Program-made: the position numbers and the translations under genes
Shown here: piece after piece, positions 39,881 through 51,390 of the stretch
How the letters are laid out: every line of letters begins with the position of its first letter
How positions within the stretch are numbered: position 1 is the stretch's first letter
The notes under the pieces: generated by a model
What the model saw: the letters and a program-made list of their open reading frames with translations, nothing else
What the model was told of the DNA's origin: nothing
The model's database searches: none
Source: Notamacropus eugenii
Taxonomy: Eukaryota > Chordata > Mammalia > Diprotodontia > Macropodidae
Reading direction: 5' to 3'
NCBI RefSeq assembly: GCF_028372415.1
Contig: NC_092876.1
Coordinates: 220,831,528-220,895,527 of the forward strand
DNA: 64,000 nt

Positions 39881-40861
39881 CCTTGAGAGATGGTTAACTA
39901 TATTCTAGAGGCTCTGGTAATGTAAAATGGCCAAGAACTATGGCAATGAGTAATGGGTTTCTCACTTCTCTGCAATCCCTCCATGGAATAATTTATCCTG
40001 TGCCCTAAGTGCACACAGCTAAGGAGTACCTACTCACCCTAACTCCTATAAAGAATGGGAATCTGTTTTATAGGAAAGTTAATTAAATGGCATGATGCCT
40101 CCAAAAAGCAAAGTTAACTGAATTTGTTTTTTTTTTTTCAATTCCTAAATCGAATAGCTCGACATCAGCAATATTATTTTGCCTTATTTGTTTTTCCCAA
40201 AGTGCCAAATCCATTACTGGTCTGTGCAGGTGCCAAATATGCTGACAAACTGTTTCTGAATTTCTCTTCAGTTTTCTCCCTCTTTATATGCTGTAAATCT
40301 TTGTAATGAATACTCTAAAACGATATAGATGATTGAATTGTTGGTAACTATAGTGTAGTCCAGTGAAGATGAATTGTGTGAGTTGTATATTTTACTGCTA
40401 TTTTAGTTTTGAAAATGATTTTTCCCTCTAACCTAGAAAACAGCTGAAATCTGACTTCCTTGGAAAAACACTAGCATTGGTGCGAGTAAGACTGATTTTT
40501 TTCCCTCTTGTAAGTCTTGTTACATTTGATAAGGAACATTAATCCCCCTGGAAGTAGATTAGTAGGAGTTCGAATGTTGTGTAGCAAACTTATACAATTT
40601 TTTTGGTATTTTAAATTATAACGTGAAATATGCATAATAATACACAATATTCAATCTAGATTCCAGTCCATGGGGGGGATTTTCCTAATAGCGATTCAGG
40701 GTCTAAACGTGTGTATATTTTTGACTCTTCTGTAAATCTAATGTTGTGATTTTTATATTTGTTACGTTTTGTCTGTGAACTGAATAATTTATACAAGTAC
40801 AAGCTCCACTGAGAAATGTTTTGTTTTTGCTCGTTTGTATCGTCTGTGTATAACAAGTAAA

Positions 40862-40867
40862 AATAAA
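40862..40867 (+). terminator. Distal poly(A) signal AATAAA of TBR1
   Basis: AATAAA in AAAAATAAATCTGC is followed within 25 nt by a TG/T-rich element (ATGGTGTTTT). Confidence 0.75.
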
Positions 40868-42018
40868 TCTGCTAAAACTTTAACATGGTGTTTTAAAGCA
40901 GTTTACCGTTTGAAGAAAATTCAGTTACTATAGGTGATTAATATTTTAAATGATCAGGCAGAATCTCAACCAGCCAAGGGACATCTAGCTATAACCTGAG
41001 CTGTCTGTCTCCCCCTGCCCCAGGACCAATCACAACTCAATTCCCCATCCTTTTTATTTGCAAATATTTTATTCCAAACTTCTCGTCATGTTCCTTTATT
41101 TTTTTTCTTTTCAGAAAAGAATATGTCTCTCCCCCCACCCTATCCCCATCTTTTCAAACTGACGCTCATAATTCTGAGAAAAAGCAAGCAGAAGGAGACG
41201 TTTTAAAATCAGGGGTTGACTTTAAAATTCAGAGAGGAAAAGGGGCAAATTAAGGGGGATGGGCTGGCGTATGCGTGTGTATGTACGTATGTATGGATGC
41301 ATGTAAGTATATATGCATGTGTGTATAGAGTAGATGAAGTTAATGTTTTTAAAAAGGACTGCTAAAGTAGTATTGAGATAAGTTTTAGGTACTGTATACC
41401 AATCATTGTCTTTCATTAACTCGTGGTCTCTGAGGCAAAAGTACTAATTTTGGGGGGAAGGACCCAGAAAATGCCTTATTTTTCCTGAAGCTATTGAGTC
41501 TACTTCACAAAAAAATGTTCTTGATCTGTACCCAGGGTAGAAAGGTTCATTTAAAAACCTTTTAAATTTATGTGGAGAAGTGTCTGAGGATGCTTAGCGG
41601 TCAAATGGAAAACTAAAACGGTGCCCAGTTGGGTCTCAGGCCCTTATTCTCTCAGGGTAACTAATAATATAAGTGACAATATCCAACTGTACACGTAGGG
41701 CAGAGAAAGAGGAAATAGAGTTAGTTCTCCGCTAGGGGTCTTGCAGAGATTTGCCCATGTCTGATCGGAGAAAACGCCTCTTTTTGTGCAGGTGATTGCC
41801 ACTCTTTGAAAGTAGGGTGCTAAGAATCCACCCAGTCTCGAAACTTTGGTCTAACTGGATAATCCCCATGTTTCTGATACCATGTTTTTCCAGTTTTCTA
41901 AAGGTTACAATTTCCCCCCTTAAGTTTGACAGATACAAAGAAGACTAAAAAGTAGCAAATATAAGAAGACATTCATTCCCAAGTACAGCTCGTTTGCCTT
42001 CTTTGGACAATTCAACTA

Positions 42019-42033
42019 CCACTAGACGGCGCT
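42019..42033 (+). promoter_or_regulatory. CTCF-like binding motif
   Basis: CCACTAGACGGCGCT matches the CTCF core CCASYAGRKGGCRSY at 14 of 15 positions (C for K at position 9). It lies about 1.1 kb past the TBR1 poly(A) site, a plausible boundary position. Confidence 0.5.
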
Positions 42034-42673
42034 CCGTGGAGTTTTGTTTTATCTTACATAGCAAAAGTGCTATTTCTGATTTTTTCTCCTTTGTCCCCCA
42101 CTTGCCCACCCCCTTAAATACCAAACAACTAGAAGAAAATTACAAATTACTGTTCATATTTAACAAATAGAGCTCCTCACGTGAGACTCCACTCTTTTTT
42201 TAAAATTGTAACTCAATCCCGTTTGTCCCCAATTCCCGGGTGAGTCTTTTGGAGTCAGATGCAGAGGATGTACCTTCGCAGTTGTAAGTAAAAGTGGTGG
42301 ATTGTCCTCCAAATTCGACGGTTGTTGATTTTTTGTTGGTTGTGGTGGTTTTGTTTTGCTTTATTTTGGGATTGTTACTTTTGTTTTTTATTTATTTTTT
42401 AAAGGCCTCGAACTGTAGTGAACCTTGTGATGGGGATGAGTGTGTTCACGCGCGCATTGCGGTCTGGTTTGCGCTCGTGTTGTGGCCTCTTCGTCTCAAG
42501 TGGCAAAAGCCACCAGCGAGTAAAAACAGTCCGCTCAATGTGCGTAAATGAGCTTCTCAGACAGGGATAGATTTTCACAGGAACGAAGTGCCTTGTACTG
42601 AAAGACGAGCCTTTGCTGATATTAGGAAGTACTTTTTAAAAAAAATGGGTAGGTCGTTTCCCTTGCAGGCTCT

Positions 42674-42688
42674 GCCACCATCTGCTGT
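42674..42688 (-). promoter_or_regulatory. Weaker CTCF-like motif, opposite orientation
   Basis: The + strand reads GCCACCATCTGCTGT, which matches the reverse-complement CTCF core at 13 of 15 positions. With the site at 42019 it would form a convergent pair. Confidence 0.3.
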
Positions 42689-43044
42689 GTGGACTGAGTC
42701 AGCGTGAGGTAAATTTGCAGCTCCTTGCTCTTCCCTAGGCAATACGCTTTTCTTTCTTTTTCAAAGCAGTGATCATTTTCTCAAAGCTTCCAAGAAGGGT
42801 TCGGATGTCTTGTAAAGTGATACTGTCAAATGTGTCTGAGAAGCTGCTGCTGTACAAGGAAACTCAGTTTGCCCGAGGAAGGGAGTCTGTGTGTACGAGG
42901 GTTAGGAGTGGAATGCAACTTTCCGTTCCTTTTGTTTATAATTCATATTACTTTTGCTTAGGTCGAGATCGGGGTTAGGTTCTGGAGTCAAGACCTTAGG
43001 CATATACTATGTACCGTGAAGTTTTCTTTTTCTTTTAAGTATGG

Positions 43045-43180
43045 CACAAGCAATTGGGAATGGAGTTTGAAGGACCTGGGATCAAAATTCTGGTTGTTCC
43101 ACTGCCAGTGTGACTTTGGTAGAGCACTTTCAGGTGAAAGGCCTCAGTTTCCTCAACCGTATAATGAGGGTGTAGTAAGA
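43045..43180 (+). repeat. MIR-type SINE fragment
   Basis: GGAGTTTGAAGGACCTGGGA, GCCAGTGTGACTTTGGTAGA and GGCCTCAGTTTCCTCAACCG appear in MIR order. Confidence 0.75.
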
Positions 43181-43189
43181 TGACCTAGT

Positions 43190-43570
43190 TAAAAGAGGAA
43201 ATAGTCCTGGCTTTGGAGTCAGAGAACTTGAGTTCAAATTCTGTCTGTTCTCCTTGGGCAAGTCGCTTAATCTCACTACACCTTTGTTTCCTAAACTGTT
43301 TAAAAAAAAAAAAAAGGGAGCTGGATTAGATCAGGGGTTCCTAACCTGGGCTACACGAACTTCTTAAAAATTTTTGGATAACTTTATTCAGTATAATTGT
43401 TTTAAATAATCCCATGCATTTTTATTTTATGCATTTAAAAACATCTTTCTGAGAAGTCCATAGGCTTCAACGGATTGCCAAAGAGGTCAATGACAACGCA
43501 AAAAAAAAAAATGTTAACGGGGACTAGATGACCTCCGAGTTCCTTTTCAGGTAGAATCACAGCTGAGGAA
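43190..43570 (+). repeat. MIR-type SINE split by a DNA transposon
   Basis: The left part (43190-43331) has CTGGCTTTGGAGTCAGAGAA, GAGTTCAAATTCTGTC and GGGCAAGTCGCTTAATCTCA. The right part (43522-43570) resumes with GACTAGATGACCTCCGAGTT. In uninterrupted relatives these halves are contiguous. The interruption is the element at 43332-43521. Confidence 0.75.
43332..43521 (+). mobile_element. hAT-like nonautonomous DNA transposon, copy 2, with 8-bp TSD
   Basis: It starts CAGGGGTTCCTAACCTGGG. It shares the ordered text TTTTATGCATTTAAAAACAT and GTCCATAGGCTTCAACGGAT...GCCAAAGAGGTCAATGACA with the copy at 17746-17965. The flanking 8-mers GATTAGAT (43324-43331) and GACTAGAT (43522-43529) differ at one base and lie inside a split SINE, as expected of a hAT insertion. 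The right end is partly eroded. Confidence 0.72.
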
Positions 43571-45399
43571 GGAAAACAATTTTCGAGAATCTCTTTATGT
43601 TATTTCTGCTTTCCTTCTTCTTTCCATCCACCTTCCAAAGGGCTAAAGCCCCCAAACAGTCGATCTCTGATTCTACAGACAGCCCGGGGACTAGATTTTG
43701 GCTGGTAGGAAGAGGCTCAGGTGGAAAGATATTAGGCACGGGAGTGAGGAGTTTGGGGACGAGGCGGGAAGCCATTGGAGGGCCAGTCATTGGGGTTCCA
43801 GACCAAGTGGCTAAAAGGTAGTTTTGCTGGGAGGCAGTGGAGACCGTCCCATCCCGTTACCGCCTTTCCCCTCCACCTCCTGTATACCTATTTGCTCCTT
43901 GCATCGTTGCATAGGTCAAGGTCCTGATTTTGCTCAGTCCGGGCCTGGGTGCTTCTGAGAGAAAACAATTTTAAAGAAGAGTAGGATATTAGGGTTCGTC
44001 CTAGGCCTGAGTACGCTGGGTTGTGTGCCTCGTGATTTCTATATTTGTTCTGGGGGTGGTAGTGGGGGCGGTTGGGTTGTAGCACTTGCACGTGAGGACA
44101 GAGACTTTCTTTTTCCCGCAGAGCAGCCAGTTCGGCGTCTAGGCGCAGCTAGATGCGCAGTGCTGGGGATGCTCGGAGCCTGTGGGCGGTGTTATGCCCT
44201 TAGCTGGACCTCAGACTGGAGCTGAGGGCTGCTGGAGACCCAAGCGGCTCAAACCGAAAAGTGGGTTGGAGCCATTCTCCAGAGCCCCCGACACAACCTT
44301 GTCCTCTTAATGCAGAGTAGGAGAAAGAAAGGTCTGGGATAGAGAACAAGGGTTGGGAGCAAGGGGAGAGGGAACTTGGTTTTTTTAGGGTTCCCAGAGG
44401 TCAGCGCTAAAGGAAGGTCTCTCTAAGGAAGGATTTCAATCCCTTGAGCATGATCCAAGATCCTCTAGTTTCAGATTCCCACTTTCCCTTTCCATGTAGG
44501 TGGATTTAAATGAAAGAATATGGATGCCTTATTTTTACTGGACGTTAAAAATGCACCTATCATCTATGACACTGAATTTTAGGAGATTTAAATGGTATCC
44601 TGATAGCTTCATCCTCAAAATTTTTTCTTCCGATTACTCTAATCCTAACAGTAGAATTTAAGATACTTGCATTGTACTTAGGTGTGTGCCCAGGTGTGAA
44701 TGTCATCTTTACCCGATGTTCAGCTGGTACCACAGGTGTGGAGAATTTTTTGAGGATGAGGGATTTTGGAGCAAAACAACGAAGACTCTTCAGTCCTGAG
44801 GCCTCTCATTAGGTAAGGTGGACAAGGAAAGTAGAAATTATTGGTTTGCAAGAATGCAGACTAGATAAATAAAAAGCACATGAAGAACTAGGGGAACACG
44901 TATTTACGTACCTGTGAATATACACTTCCGTATATGTGTATATTTTAGTAAATATACGTAGCTTAAAATCAATTTATTAGGAAGCAGTCCATTTTAAAGT
45001 TTCCAAAATAGGAGCCTTGTCTCCCTGCATTTCACTCATTTTTGCTTTTTAGTCACACTGGCTCTAGTGAATTTTATCATTTTAAAAAAGATTAGAAGAA
45101 CCATTTTGCCCCTATACCAATGAAAGCTGAGGGAAGAAAATGTCTGAGATGTTAAGGAAAAAAAGTAAAAGAATCTTTGCCTCTTCCTCCCTAACCCTCT
45201 TTCACCCCCTACCCCACTCCTACCCCACTCCCACCCCACTGAATCTGTTGTGATGGTTGTTTAAGCAAGATTTATTTTTGGACATTTGCTGACACACTTA
45301 GGTTCTTGAGATGTTTCATATCGGTTGTAAAAGTTGAAGACAAGCTAGGTAAGGAGTTTGCTTATTGCTATTGTACTGGATTTAATTTCAACTGCTTTG
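43571..45399. other. Gene-free flank
   Basis: Unique sequence of intermediate GC with several short ORFs on both strands (43557-44225), none with a recognisable protein. No transposon is recognised. Confidence 0.45.
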
Positions 45400-45930
45400 G
45401 GATGTGTGTATCTTCATGGTTCTTGTCTTCAGCTTGTGTAACAATAGGTTGCAACATATTTTAAAATGTATTCACTTAAAAGAAAACCCCACTGCTTTCC
45501 CAATAAAGTAAACCTGATGGTGTATAAATCCCTGGTCTCTCTGAGCTGATTATATCCGCCTTGCATGTATTTTACACCCACAGTATGGTTTGCAGCAGTG
45601 TACAAGGCATGGCATGAGGAACTTGATTTGAATAGTTCCATTAAAGTAATGGCTTAATAATCCTTCCAGTGACAGCTCTCCCTCTTAACTATGCTAACTC
45701 TGAAATAAATATGTAATCTAATGCAAGAAGTATGGCATTTAGAAGACCCTTGCTGATAATATTTAATTTAATAAACATGCTAACTGTGACATTATTAATG
45801 CCACATCCAACAGAAGACAGAGATCTATACAGAGGCTTGTACCACAAGCTGATTCAGGTTATTTGACCTATTGCATAACACTAGTGTCCTTGTAAATATT
45901 ACCTGCAATTTTAAAGATGGATTTTTAAAA
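45400..45930. promoter_or_regulatory. Candidate conserved noncoding element downstream of TBR1
   Basis: The segment is repeat-free and complex, with many homeodomain-type and HMG-type cores (GGCTTAATAATCC, TTTAATTTAATAAACATG, GACATTATTAATGCC). It has few CG dinucleotides and no coding frame. This texture is what deeply conserved forebrain enhancers look like. The claim rests on composition and motif density only. Confidence 0.3.
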
Positions 45931-46453
45931 GCTTTTTTGGGGGGGAGGAGCTCGGATTCCACCTTTTTTATAATTTCTGCATGCTAGTGCACATACTGTC
46001 AGTATCAGACATTTTTGTGAGGAAAAACAGAATTATCACAGGGAAAGCATTATTAGGTAGAGGCAAATACTTCAGGGCTCCATCTCTGGCAGTTTTAACA
46101 CAGTCTACTTACTTGATCCCATTGTTAGTGAGGAAAGAAAGTATATAGGGGTAATTGATGAGTGAGGAAAGCAATGGTTCTATGACTTTCCAAATTTAAC
46201 TAAATGGCAATTAAATGAAAATCTCAGGGGGGAAAATACTTTCTTGATTATCTTTGGTAAAGTGAGCCTAAATTGTCTCAGAACCTTTTGTTAGCAAACA
46301 TACAACTGTTGGAAGAAGACCTTTTAATTGCAAACCTCTGATTTCAAGATCTTGAATTTTTTTTTAAAAGTATGTCACGTATGTTTTTAAAGTATAGGTA
46401 CATATTAGCAGTATTTATTCTTAAAACTGTAAGTACTCCCTTCTCAACTTCTT

Positions 46454-46456
46454 ACA

Positions 46457-46487
<31 letters not shown>

Positions 46488-46500
46488 GCACACACACACA
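46454..46500. repeat. (CA)n(CG)n(CA)n alternating purine-pyrimidine tract
   Basis: An unbroken 47-bp alternation: CA units, then nine CG steps, then CA units. The CG core is the strongest known Z-DNA-forming dinucleotide repeat. Confidence 0.95.
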
Positions 46501-47499
46501 GGTGCATTTGGTTTCTTTTATGATTACCCGTGTGAAAGAAAAAAACACTTTGCAATCTTAAGAAAAAATTCAGATGCCCTTTTCTTTTTTGTCCTTGGTT
46601 AATTCAGTTTCATCTTAAAAGTTCAAATTTAGCAGAGCACATGTTCCCCATGATCATGCCAAGTGTGATTAAAAACTAGTTGGGAAATAAAGCCTTTATA
46701 AACAAGAAAGCCCCACATTGCCCTGTATTGTACTGTAGACCATACATGCCATATCACTTGGATAGTTGGTGTGACAATACTTTGCTACAGATTGTGGGTA
46801 CACATCAGGCCTACACAGGCTAACAGAAATACACTTCAGTTTCAGATGTGTGCATTTGAATGTATGATTCTTTAATTCTCTATGGGTACTAGAATGTACA
46901 AACACCAATATATATTCATTCATTAGATTTCTTGGAGCTCTAGGGAAAAAAAATTGCTTTTAGATTACCAGCAAACATCTCCTCACTTGTGTTTATAGTA
47001 TATAGTATTTTCTATGATTCCTTCTAACATATGCAATCGTAGAACATCTCCCCCTTTGTAATGTAACTGAATTGTGGGTGTTTTTGGAATCAAAATGTTC
47101 TAAATCTATATGTATAAAAATTTTAATTATGGTATCAGGTGCTTTTAAAGAAAAAGTTCAGTTGCCTCCTATTTTTGTAGACAAAATGAGCATTTGGATC
47201 TCCACTTCAGTATAGGCTAGCTGCAAGTAACATTGATATTTTATGATAGTTCTTTCTGTTTTGATTTCCCATTTAGATTTCTGTTATTTCAGATGGCCTA
47301 CTCTGTTGGAATTTACTGAAGTCAGAGTAGTTTTTGCTGTATCATAAATGTGTAGCACAAGGTAGTTAATGCTGTGATAGTACAGTCAGTTTATAAATTA
47401 AATACATAAATTTATTTTACCTACATTTTCTCCAGTAACATTAGAACTTATTACTCACATATGGCACCTTCTTTGAAGAACCAGAAGCTCTTTACAGAA
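46501..47499. other. Gene-free flank
   Basis: AT-rich unique sequence; nothing recognised. Confidence 0.5.
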
Positions 47500-48560
47500 T
47501 CTTATACTTTTGTACAACTTTTAATTCTGATTGGTATCTGTGTCCTTTTCTCATCTTAAGCCTTTCTTTTGCTTTCAATCTTTATTTGCTGTTTTTCAGT
47601 GACTTTGTTTTTAATAACTCTCTGACCTCACTCACCTTTGAAATGTGCTCTATTTTTTGCTCGGTTGTATTCCTTTGAAGGAAGTCAAAGGAAGCACACT
47701 GACTTCCTCCAACAAATTTGTTCATTCCTCCTCCAATTTTGCTGTCTCCCTCAACAAACTATATGCTCTTTTGCCCTTATTGACTCCCTTACTGACGGAT
47801 CTTTTCTATTTACCTTTTTTCAAATCACTTCCTTTTTCTTTTTCCTGACTCCTGTCCTTTATACAGTCCACCTCTAATTTCTTAATCTTTTGTATTTTAG
47901 GTCTAAACTTTAATAATATTGGCCAAACGTCCTTTCCAAATTTTCTGAAGAAACATGAGATACAATGTATTCAATAAGTATGATTGGGTCCACCTTTCTG
48001 TTTATTGTCTATTACCTTCCCACAGACTTTTGTAACCTATCCCTTACCCTAAGTTCACTTTTCCCTCTCATTTAGTTTTTTCTATTTGTTAAAAGGATAA
48101 CTAAATATTTTTCTCTTCTTAAAGGTGGCATTTGTCTATTATATTGTTTTTTTTTTACTTTTCTTTATACCCAGCATTCTTGGCATACATGTGGCATACA
48201 TCTTTTGTCTCCCCTTTCTTTTGATACTCAGAGAGTATCTTTCAAAGGTTCCTTTGATCCCTTTCAACACTGCTTTCTCATTTGCATTAACATTAAAATC
48301 ACTCTTACTAAAATCAACAATGACCTTCACTTAGCCAAACTGAAGAGTCTTATTAAGCACTCATCCTTGTTTCTGGCTGCCATTTTCAACTCTAATTAGC
48401 ACTTTGATTCTGCAACTCTATCCTCTCCTTTATCACCTCCTCAACTTTCTTTTTTTGCATCTTCCTTACCTAGTCACTTTTGCTTCTCATGGATGTCCCT
48501 CAGGGATTGGTGTCTCTGATTCCCTCTTAAGCCTTCCCTGAGAGGTTTCATTTTAGGGAA
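47500..48560 (+). repeat. Degenerate L2/CR1-clade LINE coding remnant
   Basis: C/T-rich text whose order (CTCTGACCTCACTCACC, TGCTGTCTCCCTCAACAAAC, AAAATCAACAATGACCTTCA, ATGGATGTCCCTCAGGGATT) resembles the reverse-transcriptase section of L2-type elements. It is heavily decayed and has many stops. Confidence 0.5.
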
Positions 48561-48619
48561 CAGAGTTGCATGAGATTCAGGTGGGGGAATCGCTGTCTAG
48601 TACCTTCATGGTTAAATGT

Positions 48620-48730
48620 ATAAACTATATATACACATAAATACGTGCATATGCATATGTATATGTGCATAAATATACATACATGTGTGTATATGTATAC
48701 ACACATAAAACATACATATACATACTACAT
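48620..48730. repeat. TA/CA-rich low-complexity tract
   Basis: Alternating pyrimidine-purine text of the TATACACATA and CATATGTATATGTGC kind with no regular unit. Confidence 0.85.
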
Positions 48731-48784
48731 AACTACTTTCATTCACTTGGTGATTGTATTTCCAGAAAGACTCAGGAATACTTA

Positions 48785-48950
48785 AGAGCTAGAAGGCACA
48801 CACAGACCATATAATGAATGTAGTTGCTTACTTTCATAGATGAGAAAACTCAAGGCTAGAGAAAATGGTGAAGTATATTTGCCAAAGCGTACATAGGCAT
48901 TAAGTGTCAAAAAGTTTTTGAACTCAGGTCTTTTGAGCTTTTCTCTTGGA
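48785..48950 (+). repeat. MIR-type SINE fragment
   Basis: AGAGCTAGAAGGCACACAC, ATAGATGAGAAAACTCAAGG and GAACTCAGGTCTTTTGAGC follow MIR order. Confidence 0.65.
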
Positions 48951-49129
48951 AAGATGAGTCTTCCCACTCCCCCCACTTTTTATAAAACCTTTTTCTTTCA
49001 TGTACTACTTTATACCAGCCCATGTTTTCCTGGCAAAACTTGACTCAGCTTAAAATATGATGATGATTGGGGTAGATTTCCTCATTTTAGTATTTCTTAG
49101 AGTTCTTAAACTATTTGGCTTCCTGCATT

Positions 49130-49190
49130 TTCATCCTTAGTGTTTGACAAATGGTAAGCATTTAATAAACGCTGTTACTTCGTTAGTTTT
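49130..49190 (+). repeat. L2-type LINE 3' tail scrap
   Basis: GTGTTTGACAAATGGTAAGCATTTAATAAACG is the usual L2 end phrase. Confidence 0.5.
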
Positions 49191-50084
49191 CATTCATTCA
49201 TTAATAAATGTCAGTTTATTACTTGATGAAAGGCAAAGAGGTTACAACCCTCGAAAAGACTATAATATAATTGAACACATGGGCTCTTAGGCTTGCTTTC
49301 CAAGGTGACAGAAGGTAGAGTTTTATAGTTATAGAAGCAGATGTACTATCACTCTGAAGTCTCATACTAACCAAAGGCATATTTCTATGCCCTTTCTCTT
49401 CATGCCCACAAAAATTAAAGAGCAGATCTAAGAATCCACGATTCAAGATTTGCAGATCAGGAGATCCACTTTCACTTGCATCATTCTGTTTTCTATATTA
49501 AACTTGCAGTTCTTGTTTGGACCCTTAAAGCTCCACAGGATTATAGTCTTTATCATACGGGTTCTCACAGTTCTTTTTGCTCTGCAGGCATCTCTCAAAA
49601 TAGCACATTAGATTATAGTATGGTGATTGTGGGGAACAAGAGGATGAGGCCAAGAAAAGCAAAAGGGAGAGTTTGGGGATTCTTTAAATTCTTCTTTACT
49701 AAGTTATTGCCTAAATTCTCTCATTGGCTCTGGCCCTGGAACAAGTCTTTAAGAGATGAAATTCAAAGAGTTTGAAATTAACTGAGACAGCCATTACCTT
49801 CTATCTGTGGAAACAATTTACTCTGGCTTAGCATGAGTATGGAGTCTTAGCATTGAGTTTTAACCCTTGATATACAGTGCCCTATACTGTTTTTGTACTT
49901 AATGTTATATCATGAAAAATTTGAAAACCGTCAAATATCACCACACTTTACAAGTTTATAAGTAATTTCAATGGGAAGGTATAGTTGGTAACTTGGATGA
50001 AATGGTATGGTAAATAATCTAGCAAATCTGCTTTGAAAATACAAAATAGAAGTCTAACAATTGGTAGTATAGAGAAAAAAAACT
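49191..50084. other. Gene-free flank
   Basis: Unique sequence; the 99-codon ORF at 49476-49775 (+) has no recognisable motif. Confidence 0.45.
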
Positions 50085-50220
50085 GACTAAAATCAAGGAA
50101 ATCTGGGTTCTGGATCGGCTCTATTACTAACTAGGTGGCTGACATTGGACAAGTTTCTATGATTGTATTTTCAGTTTGACTTAACTCTGATAAACCAGGG
50201 TTGAACTAATTCTGAGGGGG
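50085..50220 (+). repeat. MIR-type SINE fragment
   Basis: GGAAATCTGGGTTCTGGATC, TTACTAACTAGGTGGCTGAC and GGACAAGTTTCTATGATTG recall MIR core. Confidence 0.6.
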
Positions 50221-50228
50221 AAAAGGTT

Positions 50229-50264
50229 TTTTTTTTGTTTTTGTTTTTGTTTTTGTTTTTTACA
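50229..50264. repeat. (GTTTTT)n simple repeat
   Basis: Four G(T)5 units flanked by longer T-runs. Confidence 0.9.
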
Positions 50265-50920
50265 GCCTAAAATAATTTCCCTTATTTCTTTAATTCAGAA
50301 ATTTTTTCTAGGAAGGTAGAATTAAATATTTTAAAAATGAAAATATTTTAAAAATGAAAAATAAGTCATTTTTCCTTAATTATCTTCCCTCTGATTTGGT
50401 TTCAAGAACATTTTTTGCCCACTTTAAAGAAAGCAATAAAATATAGATTGTACTCTGATTATTTTAGGGACTACTCGCCTAATTCACCCTAATCTCAGTT
50501 AAGATTTTCAGGAAGATCTTATTGGCTCTTAAGGTTGTCTTCCATGGTGGTAGAGGTAGGGGATGTTGAGTTGGAGTGTGAGGCTTTACCCCATTAGAAT
50601 TTTCTTTCCATTATGGTTTGAGGACTTTTGACCTTCAAAGCTTCTTGTTTTATTTAATATCTTGACTTATTAGAGTCCTTTTAGACATTTCATAGCAATA
50701 CATTGTTTATACCAAGCATACTATGTTATTTCAAATCATAGCCTGCATTTACCTTGGGAAACATGGAGCCCATTTCTACAAGTGTGGTACTTGAGTGATG
50801 AACTTTCACCTTTCATCTTATGTTAAGTACCGGTCTTGGCTACAAGTAGAATCTCTCCTGAGATCTCCATGAGCTAATAAGGATTTTAGCTGCCACTGTT
50901 GAAAATAAAGAAGTTGCATG

Positions 50921-51039
50921 ATATATATCTATATAGATATATCTATATGTATATAGATATATCTATATAGATATATCTATATACATATACATGTATATAT
51001 GTGTATATATATATGTATGTATTCACACACACACACATG

Positions 51040-51068
<29 letters not shown>
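50921..51068. repeat. Compound microsatellite: (ATCTATAT)n then (CA)n
   Basis: 50921-51000 is a self-complementary ATATCTATATAGATAT array. It passes through TATATG steps into (CA)n at about 51023-51068. The first part can extrude as a cruciform. Confidence 0.92.
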
Positions 51069-51070
<2 letters not shown>

Positions 51071-51169
51071 TGATTCCTGGGGAATACTTATTAGTGAGTG
51101 TGTTGTTGTGGTTTTATACTAAAGAATGAATAAATGAAAATTATTGTTTGCTTGAGACTCAATACATAG

Positions 51170-51390
51170 AACATTGGTCCTGAAGCCAGGGCAATTGAGT
51201 TCTTCAAATACAGCCTCAGATATTCACTAACAATGTGACTGGTTTAGTCATTTAATTGCTGCTTGCCTCATTTTCTTCATCTGTAAAGAGGGTATAATAA
51301 TAGCACCTCCTTCCTAAGATTATTGTAGGACAAAATAGTTATGCTAGCTATTATTTGTCAAGTGCTGTTCTAAATCCCAGGCATAGAAAT
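51170..51390 (+). repeat. MIR-type SINE
   Basis: ACAGCCTCAGATATTCACTA, GCCTCATTTTCTTCATCTGT and GGGTATAATAATAGCACCTC are in MIR order. The terminal ATTTGTCAAGTGCTGTTC may belong to a neighbouring repeat. Confidence 0.75.

Larger units (their letters stand above)
39126..40885 (+). other. TBR1: TBR1 3' UTR
   Basis: It runs from the stop to just beyond AATAAA at 40862-40867. It contains a proximal AATAAA at 39306-39311 that could give a short isoform, and an AU-rich element (39861-39880). It also has a Pumilio-type motif TGTACATA at 39781 and four ATGG units near 39719-39735. No transposon is recognised. Confidence 0.78.
40886..43044. other. TBR1 downstream flank
   Basis: Unique sequence with no gene or transposon recognised. 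It contains CTCF-like motifs at 42019-42033 and 42674-42688. Short alternating TGTA/TG tracts occur near 41270-41325. Confidence 0.55.
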
